Shown one piece after another: positions 18,101-24,851 of a DNA stretch of 64,000 bases. Position 1 is the stretch's first letter; each line of letters begins with the position of its first letter. The stretch is from NCBI GenBank assembly GCA_044230315.1, contig JBGARJ010000020.1:27977-91976 (forward strand), written 5' to 3'. Below the pieces are notes generated by a model. It made no database searches. It saw only the letters and a list, made by a program, of their open reading frames with translations, and was not told the DNA's origin. The position numbers and the translations under genes are program-made. This DNA is from M3007 sp044230315 (GTDB taxonomy: Bacteria > Bacteroidota > Bacteroidia > Chitinophagales > Saprospiraceae).

Positions 18101-18204
18101 CACTGGATACCGGGCGCTGGCCGCCGGGCCTGTATTGGTTGACGATCCGGTTACCCGACGGGCGAGTGAAAACCTTGCGACTTATCCATGTGGACCCGGA
18201 ATAG
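12151..18204 (+). CDS. Giant SprB-repeat T9SS adhesin
   Basis: A 2017-residue cell-surface or secreted protein. The start at 12151 (MTYLTSITRLTGRAAGFCLL) gives a signal peptide. Domains in order: a fibronectin III domain (about 50-140), a proprotein-convertase P-like domain (about 150-305), a second fibronectin III domain, a MAM-like beta sandwich (about 430-590), a MopE-like calcium-type segment (DADGDTYGNPD, DCDDSDPTVYPGAPE; about 590-660), an Ig-like domain, then about 13 SprB repeats from about 925 to 1905. Each repeat has the pattern CxGxxxG, GGTPPYxxxW and AGxYxxTVTDxxGC. The last 80 residues are a type A T9SS sorting domain (LAPNPASGYTRL). SprB-type proteins act in gliding and surface adhesion; adhesion is inferred here. 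No gliding machinery genes are in the window. Confidence 0.88.
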   Translation: MTYLTSITRLTGRAAGFCLLLTLPTTLLSASGASGVDPNKCRPAPAVTCDRPELLQVDMVTDSTARLTWSDVGDKYEVELVAGTNPFTGVPTYVVNADPPFDVAGLTPGRNYRFQVRTVCDDTTSSVWSAPRSFTTDLNNARPCPLNLDLRDTSCNSIQVFRLYVDEAPGAALGTDVLLQGVRMMIEHPWRSDLSIWLVAPDSTRIQLIGGLNAGDQNIGDPQGAICPQFVELTDDATVAQPLSAAAEKDNITGYYLPVQALSGMHTGQNPVGIWQIEICDNKAVHKGKLRLFELVFARADCPGVAGLSVSNVTENSATVHWQADALGDSLLIEYGPSGFIPGLDGAAGTGGSVIRLLQPAATPYPLNGLQTLQGYQVYMRRQCAPGLWGPNTAYAAFFTNCPPTLLETVDTLPICSTGCPDPCPLPGIWQNVPDDDYEWKVYTGPGLTYPVAGPAAAPGDAGNYLYFRNGCSPTGAYGKTAILRSLCIDVVAPAAQVCHFSFDLYMNTRLGQMSTLALQASTNGGQSWTTVQTWSGNRGKLWRREYVNLNAYDGQITLFQFVATGTFGAYGDIAMDNLAFYGSQEAGTPDYVFYRDADGDTYGNPDIRVISCFPVAPPGYVSIDSDCDDSDPTVYPGAPEIRCNQKDENCNGMDDDAIIPAPATPASVAICLGSPAVLAAPGTPLGQYYWYDQPAGGTPVGSGQTLILNNLTTTKTFYLADSLTGPDEGCRSNWVAATVTVHPNPVLTLAVTPSVCAGGAFDLATLPVSDTAHTGGTLTYHSAAPPGPGNQLPSSVVAPGFTTIYRILSTTTFGCKGSIPVTLTVLPSPEVQIIQGDSVNVCRGRSLQLQAMEAGVGVPPITYAWSTGLNFPNIPVQAGNAPNVTNTYTVTATDANGCTGTDEIKVHTLNNVTQTAIVSIQNVTTCGGHDGSITLDPLNGTPPYQFAWAGGTLGGIADAGTINGLSQGSYRITVTDATNAGCSMVMPQIVLNAPGLDVSLDTIIHPACPDALTGSIVLNVNGINPEFHWSNQQTGSTAAFLGAGVYSVTITDGNCSQVLSNLEVVSPPPIEIIRNTLQNALCFGDSNGVIDLAVFGATPPYGFLWNTGATTQTLQNLPAGQYKCTITDANGCSFTAPTETIAQPMLLSVQPDTLIVPARCFGEKSGFLRVKATGGTAPYQYHWNTGASTASLGAVVAGVYAVTVTDANGCTAIWLGVVPQPSPLIIDSTKVINPTCVGPTDGSIQLFPSGGVGPYLFHWNNNASTPKIQNLGVGQYKATITDGNGCTLVTPDIQMTAPQLLIVKLDTLVPVGCRGQLTGLIAVHVNGAVGTIAASWNGIPDDLTLSNAPAGQYILQVIDSRGCSRRDTFYITQPDAVVAVIDPVVKNALCAGEPTGSVTVRVTGGTLPYQFLWSNGATSQNLPAVPAGTYQLTVTDGKGCTAISPLITVGQPPALLATATVHDIPCFGITTGDIQLAVQGGIPPYHYRWNTNDSTKNVFNLMAGAYQVTILDAIGCAQVLSELEVIDRAVNFTLQNLVVEPVTCSGAADGKLAVQVMSGTPPYQFAWSPPIGVHANVQTPLDTASGLSGGDYWVTVTDAAGCSVTSAAFNIEEAPPLQLSITQIKDIICKGDSSGRITVDVSGGVPPYSYLWSHGATQDTLMQLPAGTYILTVTDVRGCSVVSAPAVVHEPAGALTIVLDSVKPDKCGKNQGAIQLHITGGVPPNTYLWNNGAITAAISNLPPGNYQLTVTDNLGCMRESPVYEVLQGAPPLQLASGQLVHVPCFGDSTGAVVPSIIGGTLPFTYAWSNGAVGANLTGVPAGNYTLTVSDAAGCFEYWTFTINGPTTPLASPWTSDSTSGGWSIHLSPAGGTPPYDVVWDAKTGNQTGPVATGLSAGQYSATVSDANGCMLVLNIPVGTFVGTLPAPDGLLRAVLAPNPASGYTRLLVDLREPAALEIRIFSNLGQQMETPVIATGASHYAISLDTGRWPPGLYWLTIRLPDGRVKTLRLIHVDPE

Positions 18205-18297
18205 GCATAACGAAAGAATACCCCTGCGGTTCTGGCGCGATGTTTTGCCCTTTGCCGGGTTTTATTGAACTTCGCCACTCTTTAGACACCTGTATTT

Positions 18298-19284
18298 GTG
18301 TTAGCCTTATTCCGCAACAATCAATCCACCACGGCGCTGCTCCTGGCCGCCTATGTCATCCTCTTGCACTTGCCGGCCACACTTGGTTGGGTTGAGCCAC
18401 CTGCGTCGGGCGCCGCAACAGGTGGCGGCATATTGTTTCAGGATTTGTTCGGATGGATCGCAGCCACACCCCGGTCTTCAGCGCTGGCAGCGACTATTTT
18501 GGTATTGCTTCAAGCGTTTTTAGTGAACAGTTTAGCCGATGGATTTCGGCTGATGGAAGACCGCAGTTGGTACCCCGGCGTGTTGTATGCAGCGGCCGTT
18601 TCAAGTTTGCCCGATTTTCAGTATTTATCGCCCGCATTGATTGCCGTCACTTTTTTGCCCATTGCCCTTAGGCGTATATTTAGCGTATACAAACAAACCC
18701 AGGCCTACAGCCCCATTTTCGACGCCGCCTTCTGGATCTGCCTGGCGACCATTTTTCACCCTTCGGCAGTCTGGTGCCTGCCGGCGGCCTATTTTGCCTT
18801 GTTTAATCTGCGTTCGTTCAATGCCCGGGAGCAATTGGTTTTTTTCACCGGTGTTTTTGCTCCTTTCTTTTTGGCCCTGACCGGTTACTTTTGGTATGAC
18901 CGCGCCGGCGAATTTTTGCAGGTCCAATTCACCCAATGGATCGCCTTTCCTACTTTTGTGTTCCCTTCCGGGTATGCCGGCATGAAAACCGGGCTATTGG
19001 TGTCAATGCTAGTGGTGGGGCTATTGGGCTTCAATGTTTATTATCATAAGAAGTTGATTCAGGCACAAAAATACATTACCATTTTTTACTGGTTTATGTT
19101 TGCAGGTCTGGTTTCCATGCTCTGCCACCCGGAAATGCGGCTTGAATTTGCCTTGCTTACTATGCCTTCGTTAGGCATCTTTTTGGCCTATTTATTTCAA
19201 TCCATCCGGAATGGCCTGATTGCCGAGCTGTTGCATCTGGTGCTATTGGCAGCCATCTTCCAGATTCAATTTTATCCAAAATAA
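18298..19284 (+). CDS. DUF6427-like integral membrane protein
   Basis: A 328-residue membrane protein with about eight to ten hydrophobic segments, such as LLLAAYVILLHLPATLGW near the N-terminus and GLLVSMLVVGLLGFNVYY near residue 240. The start is GTG at 18298; there is no ATG at the right place. It resembles the Bacteroidota DUF6427 membrane family; no catalytic motif is visible and the function is unknown. It lies 93 bases after the adhesin and 72 bases before purQ on the same strand. Confidence 0.7.
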   Translation: MLALFRNNQSTTALLLAAYVILLHLPATLGWVEPPASGAATGGGILFQDLFGWIAATPRSSALAATILVLLQAFLVNSLADGFRLMEDRSWYPGVLYAAAVSSLPDFQYLSPALIAVTFLPIALRRIFSVYKQTQAYSPIFDAAFWICLATIFHPSAVWCLPAAYFALFNLRSFNAREQLVFFTGVFAPFFLALTGYFWYDRAGEFLQVQFTQWIAFPTFVFPSGYAGMKTGLLVSMLVVGLLGFNVYYHKKLIQAQKYITIFYWFMFAGLVSMLCHPEMRLEFALLTMPSLGIFLAYLFQSIRNGLIAELLHLVLLAAIFQIQFYPK

Positions 19285-19356
19285 CCGCACCATCTTTTCC
19301 CGCCGGGCTCTTTTGACCGGAATCGCTAAAACTAAATCAACGGTAACGCGCATACT

Positions 19357-20049
19357 ATGAAATTCGGTGTCATTGTTTTCCCAGGTTCCAATTGCGATGA
19401 TGATATGGTACACGTACTGGGCGACGTCATGGGGCAGGAAGTCGTCAAATTATGGCATAAAAACACGGATCTGCCCGAGGTGGATTGCGTCGTACTTCCC
19501 GGTGGGTTTTCGTACGGTGATTACGTCCGCGCGGGAGCCATCGCACAATTTTCGCCCATAATGAAGGCGGTACAGGCATTCGCTGCCGCCGGCGGGTACG
19601 TATTTGGAGTGTGCAATGGCTTTCAGATTTTGTGTGAGGCCCACCTCCTACCCGGCATATTGCTGCGCAATGCCAACCAGCAGTTTATTTGCAGCAATGT
19701 GTGGCTGAAACCGGCGACCAACCATTCGCCTATCACCGAAGGGCTCGACCTGAACCAGGCGCTGAAAATCCCGATTGCACACGCCGAAGGACGTTTCTTT
19801 GCCGACGAGCGGACGCTGGACCAGTTGGAAGCCAACGACCAGGTTTTGTTCCGTTATTGTACACCTGACGGGGCAGTAACAGCCGAAGGTAACCCGAACG
19901 GTGCAGCCCGCAATATTGCAGGTATCTGCAATGCCGGCCGCAATGTCTTTGGCATGATGCCACACCCGGAACGCGCTGCGGAAGCGGTATTGGGCAACAC
20001 CGACGGCCGCGGCTTATTTGAGTCGCTCGTGGCGACGGTCGCAGTTTGA
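19357..20049 (+). CDS. purQ: Phosphoribosylformylglycinamidine synthase subunit PurQ
   Basis: Glutamine amidotransferase subunit of FGAM synthase, in purine biosynthesis. The class I glutaminase triad is present: nucleophile C86 in GVCNGFQIL, with H203 and E205 in MPHPERA. The N-terminal FPGSNCDDD is the family signature. At 230 residues it has the usual length of the separate PurQ subunit, so the organism should have a separate PurL and PurS; neither lies here. A strong hairpin terminator follows at 20066-20112. Confidence 0.96.
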   Translation: MKFGVIVFPGSNCDDDMVHVLGDVMGQEVVKLWHKNTDLPEVDCVVLPGGFSYGDYVRAGAIAQFSPIMKAVQAFAAAGGYVFGVCNGFQILCEAHLLPGILLRNANQQFICSNVWLKPATNHSPITEGLDLNQALKIPIAHAEGRFFADERTLDQLEANDQVLFRYCTPDGAVTAEGNPNGAARNIAGICNAGRNVFGMMPHPERAAEAVLGNTDGRGLFESLVATVAV

Positions 20050-20065
20050 TGCGCCCAGTTATGGA

Positions 20066-20112
20066 AAAAGCGCCGGAGTTGGAGATCCAATGTCTCCAAC
20101 TCCGGCGTTTAT
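20066..20112. terminator. Bidirectional terminator after purQ
   Basis: A perfect 15-bp stem (20071-20085 with 20093-20107) and a 7-base loop are preceded by AAAAAG and followed by TTTATA. It sits between convergent purQ and the membrane gene that ends at 20168, and can serve both. Confidence 0.85.
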
Positions 20113-20167
20113 AATGGATCATTTGTGATCCGGTTCTTACCCTGCAATGCTGGCTGGACGCAGCGTA

Positions 20168-20671
20168 CTACTCCGCTTTTTTCACTTCGAACAAGGCCAG
20201 AATAATATTGCCCATATACACACCCAAAGCGGATTCGACCAGGGTGAGAAACATGGTCATATCCTGAAAATTGAGCACATTGGGCGCCAGCGCTTTTAAG
20301 GAAATCAGCAGCAAAACTGTAAAAAAGTGCCCGTGTACCAGCCATTTGACCAGGCCGTTGATCGGGCCGCCATTTTTCCCGTTCACATTGGGTTCGGTGA
20401 TACTGCGGCCAATGTAGCGGAAAACCGCGCCGCCGTACAGCGCCGTAATGGGCGCCAAAATCCCCATCAGGGAAGTGAATTCTTCAAAATCAAACCCGCG
20501 CAGCAAATAATAAACGCAGGAAATCCCTATGAGGATGAAGTGGTAAATCAGGATGAGCCGCGCAATTCTCGCGCGTGGCGAGAGCGGAGTCGCAGTTGGC
20601 TTACTGGCTTCGGTGGATGTGCTTGTCGTGGCCTGACCTGCTGCCATAGCGTGAGATCTTGTCGTTGTCAT
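20168..20671 (-). CDS. Four-helix membrane protein of unknown function
   Basis: A 167-residue protein with a hydrophilic Thr/Ser-rich N-terminus (about 30 residues) and four predicted membrane helices (LILIYHFILIGISCVYYLL, GILAPITALYGGAVF, HGHFFTVLLLISLKALA, LVESALGVYMGNIILALF). I do not recognise the family. The start ATG overlaps the stop of the upstream gene as ATGA at 20668-20671, so the two are translationally coupled. Confidence 0.7.
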   Translation of the reverse strand: MTTTRSHAMAAGQATTSTSTEASKPTATPLSPRARIARLILIYHFILIGISCVYYLLRGFDFEEFTSLMGILAPITALYGGAVFRYIGRSITEPNVNGKNGGPINGLVKWLVHGHFFTVLLLISLKALAPNVLNFQDMTMFLTLVESALGVYMGNIILALFEVKKAE

Positions 20672-21594
20672 TGGCGAAGGTAATCCAATAATTTTTTAAA
20701 AAGTCGTCTCTGGTAATCCTCCAGATTATTCTTGTAACGCAAATCCATGTCTTTATAGTCGTTTTTGCGGGGAGGAAAAATGATTCCGCTGCCATATTTC
20801 CCCTGAAATTCCCAGGAAATCTCCACATCATCCCCTTTTTGCGCTCCTTTTATGTAGATCCGGTGGTATTCAAAATAACCATCGGGGCAGATTTCATAGC
20901 TCAGATGGGTGACCTCCAGCACAAATTCATCGATAGTGGCGTAGGAACTGTCTACCCGCGCCTTCCAGAGGATCGGCGTGCCTTTGGGTTTGTAAAAACC
21001 AATCAAATAACGCCGCGCCTTGGTGCACACGGTATTCAGGTCCTTCCCCCGGATCATGGCCGTATTGTCGCCGGTATTCACCCCGTCCAACGAACCGGGC
21101 AGGTTGACATCCAGTACGGCGGCTGAACGGATATTGCGCCCATCGACGGGCATGTGACCATTGCGGCTACTGACCCGGGCCAGGAAGTGAGCCGGTTCAT
21201 GGCAACGCACCACGACCTCGGCTTGTTCTTCGTGTATTTCGGCCAGAAACGCCCATTTGTGCAGGAGGCGCTCGTGAAAGTACTGTCCGTTGATTTGACG
21301 GTTGTTCTTTTCGAGGCGGTCCCAGGCACATTGGAGCGAGTCGCATACTCGCGCGCCACGGTAAGCTGCACGCAAAAAAAGCGTCACCTTACGCGGCGTA
21401 ACGTCCACACTGTCGGCATAAAAAATACCGTCAAGATGGTTTTGGCGGAGCCAGGTCTGGAATTCGGGGAGTTTTGCTTGGAAAAAGGCTTTGTCCTGCC
21501 GCAGGTCGACGGGCTGGGCCCGTAAATGGGCCAATTGACCGAAAAAGGCCAGCAGACATGTCATCAGGTAGCCTACAGAAAGGCTTGCTTGCAT
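20668..21594 (-). CDS. Exported protein of unknown function, coupled to the membrane gene
   Basis: A 308-residue protein. The ATG at 21594 gives a signal peptide (MQASLSVGYLMTCLLAFFG) cleaved near HLRAQP; an upstream ATG at 21648 adds 18 unlikely residues. The mature part is mixed alpha/beta with no family I know; it holds GRNIRSAAVLDVNLPGS and a C-terminal basic helix (DYQRRLFKKLLDYLRQ). The stop overlaps the start of the next membrane gene by four bases. The pairing of a periplasmic protein with a small membrane protein suggests a joint envelope role, which is inference. Confidence 0.7.
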   Translation of the reverse strand: MQASLSVGYLMTCLLAFFGQLAHLRAQPVDLRQDKAFFQAKLPEFQTWLRQNHLDGIFYADSVDVTPRKVTLFLRAAYRGARVCDSLQCAWDRLEKNNRQINGQYFHERLLHKWAFLAEIHEEQAEVVVRCHEPAHFLARVSSRNGHMPVDGRNIRSAAVLDVNLPGSLDGVNTGDNTAMIRGKDLNTVCTKARRYLIGFYKPKGTPILWKARVDSSYATIDEFVLEVTHLSYEICPDGYFEYHRIYIKGAQKGDDVEISWEFQGKYGSGIIFPPRKNDYKDMDLRYKNNLEDYQRRLFKKLLDYLRQ

Positions 21595-21692
21595 TGCAGG
21601 GAGTTTTGTAGCATAAATAAGCAGCGCAACAAAAGACGGCGGATACACAATGCTTATTTTCAGCGTTTTTCACTTTAACGTTTTCACAAAAT

Positions 21693-22907
21693 CTACTCCG
21701 GTAAAGATGCGGGTTCTTCCCCGCCACGATCCAAAATACGGCGACAAGCGAGCAGAATTTTTCGATGAGCGGCATCTGTGGCGGCAAAGAGATACCACTC
21801 GCCTCCGTCAGCCAGACCCAGTTTTTGCCGAATCCTGGCCACCGGGTCCGGAAAATTCCGGACGGTGATGTTTGCGCGCCCATCCGGAATAAAGGCCCGG
21901 ATTGCTTTCCGGTCGTACCGGAGTACTGCCTCGATCCGGAAACTACGCCCGGGAACCTGAGGCTGAAATACCTCCGATGTGTACAAATGGGTGTTGGGAT
22001 GCAATTTAGCCAGCTCGAAACGCCGGGCAAACGCCTGAAATGCCCCGGCTTTGAGCAACGCGGCTTCCGGCTCATATAAAAACCGCTTTGGAGCGGAATA
22101 GACAGCCGCCGCGGCAGCTTCCTCCCGCCAGGTAAACCGGAAAGTATAATCGCCCGACCCGCCCAAGCCAACAGCTTCGATCGGAATATCATCCGGCAAG
22201 GGGTGCTGATGTTCAAGCAGGTACAAGACCTCTTTGCATTCGTTCCCAACCGAAACCACCCAAATATGCGACACGGCGCCCAACTGCTTTACTGCGCGGT
22301 GTAAATCAAACAGCGGTGCTGTTTTAAGCAATACCCGCTTTGCTGCAGCGAGCAAGCGAGCCTTCATTTCCAACACATTCGGCTGGCAATCTTCCAATTG
22401 GAACACGCGCCCATGCCGTCCGTCGCGCCGGGCCGGATCCAGGTAAATGAGGTCGAGCATACCCGAAGTTGCCTGTAAAAAAGCATCGGCGGTGTCGTTC
22501 ATGCACTGGATCGTGGTAGCGCCCAACCGGGCAAAATTGTGGCGCGCAGCTTCCACCAGTTCGGGTTGTTGTTCCACATAGATCACCTTTCGAAACTGCC
22601 GGGTGAAAAAAAAAGCATCCACACCCATGCCGCCGGTCAGATCGGCCATGATTTGCCCCGCAAACAAACCCGCCTTGAAGCGGGCGGCGGGTTCGGAGGA
22701 TGCCTGCTCCACCGAAACTACCGGAGGCATGATCAGATCGGTCCGGTACCATCCCGGAATTTTGGTGCGCACCTTGCGCAATGCCTGGAGTTGGGCAACT
22801 GCCAAGGGCACCTGCACACCGGGGTACCGGTGCGCCGCCAGCAACAAACGCGCCGGATCATCATCCAGGTGCGCCTGAATAAATTGACGATCGGCGACAG
22901 TCAGCAT
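21693..22907 (-). CDS. THUMP-like class I SAM-dependent methyltransferase
   Basis: A 404-residue protein of the Bacteroidota THUMP-like methyltransferase family. The SAM-binding motif is DLTGGMGVD at residues 89-97, followed by an acidic residue after the next strand (VIYVEQQPELVEAA). The likely catalytic loop is LIYLDPARRDGR near residue 157, similar to the DPPR motif of RNA and DNA base methyltransferases. The C-terminal 100 residues form the ferredoxin-like domain of this family. The substrate is probably RNA, but this is inferred from family. The gene stands alone, divergent from the cyclase gene. Confidence 0.82.
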   Translation of the reverse strand: MLTVADRQFIQAHLDDDPARLLLAAHRYPGVQVPLAVAQLQALRKVRTKIPGWYRTDLIMPPVVSVEQASSEPAARFKAGLFAGQIMADLTGGMGVDAFFFTRQFRKVIYVEQQPELVEAARHNFARLGATTIQCMNDTADAFLQATSGMLDLIYLDPARRDGRHGRVFQLEDCQPNVLEMKARLLAAAKRVLLKTAPLFDLHRAVKQLGAVSHIWVVSVGNECKEVLYLLEHQHPLPDDIPIEAVGLGGSGDYTFRFTWREEAAAAAVYSAPKRFLYEPEAALLKAGAFQAFARRFELAKLHPNTHLYTSEVFQPQVPGRSFRIEAVLRYDRKAIRAFIPDGRANITVRNFPDPVARIRQKLGLADGGEWYLFAATDAAHRKILLACRRILDRGGEEPASLPE

Positions 22908-22932
22908 GGTACAAACATCTGAAAATTGGCTC

Positions 22933-22940
22933 TATATTTG
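22933..22940 (+). promoter_or_regulatory. -7 promoter element of the cyclase gene
   Basis: TATATTTG matches TAnnTTTG and lies 34 bases before the ATG at 22975. No clear -33 TTG is seen at 19-21 bases upstream. Confidence 0.45.
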
Positions 22941-22974
22941 TCCTTTGGCTTGAAAAGAGTCGATAAGTTAAAAA

Positions 22975-24570
22975 ATGAAAACAACTGTCGTGTTACTTAC
23001 CGCCCTGTTCGGGGTCGTGTTTTCTTACCGTACTTTAGCCCAAAACACTGAAATCCAGCAACTAGAATCGGAATTGGTATCGGCTTCCGGCGCAATGCGC
23101 GTGGAAAAGTTTGTAGCCCTGGCCGATGCCTACCTGGATGCCGGTGATTTGAGCAAGGCGGGCGATTATGCCCAAAAAGCATCCGATCTAGCCCACCGGA
23201 TCGGCAGACCCGATCTGCAGGCCATTGGATTGAACAGGGAAGGCAAAGTGTTGGTTACCAATGGAAAACGTGGTCTGTTTGGCAAAGATCTGGCCTCGGG
23301 TAAGTTCAAAGAAAGCAATCAGATCCTGCGCACGAAAACCCGGCCGAACAAGGCCTTGTTGCTCGACAACCTCATGCAACTCCGCTCCATCGCCGAACGG
23401 AATAAGCGCCCCGAGGATATGGCCGATATCGATGGGCAGATTGCCCGGGTGCAGAACATGGTCGAGAATTTGCCCATGCCCGCCTCAGTTGAAGTTGGCA
23501 AACAACCTATTACCTTGCAGGAGTTCAAAGAAGAAATGGGCGCCTTGTCGGAGCAGATCAACAAACAGCAATCTTCGCAACAATCGGCTGTGCTGCAACG
23601 GCTGAATTTTGAAAAGCAATATGCCGCCTTACAGGCGGAACAAGCGGCCTACAAAGCGCAAATTGACAAGATGAATGAAGACCAGGCTAAAGCGGCCCTG
23701 GCCTTTATGCAACAGCGGTTTGTAATGGATTCGCTTAAGAATGAGGCCAATGTGAGCGCGCTTAAAGTGACCAACGCCGAGTTGGAATTGCATCAGTCGG
23801 AAAATAAACGCAACTTTTACCTGGCCGCCTTTGTCGCCATGCTCTTGCTGGCCGGCGGCGCGACGTACAGTTTTTTGCGCGCCCGTCAGAATGCCCGCGT
23901 ACTGGAGGAGAAGAACAAAATTATTCGATCGGAGCAGGAGCGTTCGGAAAACCTACTGCTCAATATCCTGCCGGCGCTGGTAGCCGATGAATTAAAAAAG
24001 CAGGGACGCACAAGCGCCCGTTATTTTGAAGACGTCAGCGTGTTGTTCGCCGATTTTGTGGGATTCAGCACCATTGCGGAAAAACTGACGCCCCAACAAC
24101 TGGTCAGCGAACTGGATACCTGCTTTCAGGCCTTCGACGAGATCATCGCCAAATTCAACCTGGAAAAGATCAAAACGATTGGCGATGCCTATATGGTGGC
24201 CGGCGGGTTGCCCAACGGTGGCGGCAGCCAACTCCGGGATATGATCGGTGCTGCGCGCGAAATGCAATCCTGGCTGATGAAATGGAACACCGAACGCAGC
24301 AAGCAAAAACTGCCGGCTTTTGAAGCGCGCATCGGGATACACCGCGGGCCCGTGGTGGCCGGCGTGGTGGGATCAAAGAAGTTTGCGTTTGACATCTGGG
24401 GCGACACCGTCAATATTGCCGCGCGGATCGAGGCGGCCGGCGAGGGCGGAAAAATCAACGTTTCAGGCGAGGTGTACGAAGTGATTAAACAAAATTTCCC
24501 TTGCCAGTACCGGGGAAAGATACCGGCAAAGAATAAAGGTGAAATAGACATGTATTTTGTTGAAAATTGA
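22975..24570 (+). CDS. Class III adenylate cyclase with membrane anchor
   Basis: Makes cyclic AMP from ATP. A 531-residue protein with signal-like N-terminus, TPR-like helices (about 25-110), a Gln/Ala-rich coiled coil (about 180-270), one membrane helix (about 281-300, LAAFVAMLLLAGGATYSF), a short linker helix (SENLLLNILPALVADELKKQ) and a C-terminal cyclase domain. Metal aspartates are D360 (LFADFVGF) and D404 (KTIGDAYM). The substrate-selecting pair is K400 and D473 (FDIWGDTVN), the adenylate rather than guanylate type (Glu and Cys). The transition-state Asn and Arg lie in NIAARIEAAG. The sensing part would be periplasmic and the cyclase cytoplasmic. Confidence 0.9.
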   Translation: MKTTVVLLTALFGVVFSYRTLAQNTEIQQLESELVSASGAMRVEKFVALADAYLDAGDLSKAGDYAQKASDLAHRIGRPDLQAIGLNREGKVLVTNGKRGLFGKDLASGKFKESNQILRTKTRPNKALLLDNLMQLRSIAERNKRPEDMADIDGQIARVQNMVENLPMPASVEVGKQPITLQEFKEEMGALSEQINKQQSSQQSAVLQRLNFEKQYAALQAEQAAYKAQIDKMNEDQAKAALAFMQQRFVMDSLKNEANVSALKVTNAELELHQSENKRNFYLAAFVAMLLLAGGATYSFLRARQNARVLEEKNKIIRSEQERSENLLLNILPALVADELKKQGRTSARYFEDVSVLFADFVGFSTIAEKLTPQQLVSELDTCFQAFDEIIAKFNLEKIKTIGDAYMVAGGLPNGGGSQLRDMIGAAREMQSWLMKWNTERSKQKLPAFEARIGIHRGPVVAGVVGSKKFAFDIWGDTVNIAARIEAAGEGGKINVSGEVYEVIKQNFPCQYRGKIPAKNKGEIDMYFVEN

Positions 24571-24750
24571 ACAATCGGTTGTTCAATCGCGTGTAAACCA
24601 TGCGGATAACCTATCCTAACCAACCGGCCGTTGCCGGGGTCGCGCATCAAATTGGCTTCATCTGAAAATCGGGCAATCAAAAAACAAATGCTGTACCTGC
24701 CCCAGAGTGGAACGAAGCCAACCACAGGTAGACGCCAATGACCTGTTTTC

Positions 24751-24782
24751 AGGCGCCCGGCCGCTGACGCAGCCGGGCGCCT
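24751..24782. terminator. GC-rich hairpin between the cyclase and GT39 genes
   Basis: AGGCGCCCGGC (24751-24761) pairs perfectly with GCCGGGCGCCT (24772-24782) around a 10-base loop. Only a weak T-rich tail (ATTGTTAG) follows, so it may be a weak terminator or an extragenic palindrome. The rest of the 281-base spacer shows nothing. Confidence 0.5.
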
Positions 24783-24851
24783 ATTGTTAGTGGACCGTAG
24801 GCTGAAAAATAAGACCGATATTCGCTGCCGGTCCACTTTGCTTTTTTCGCC

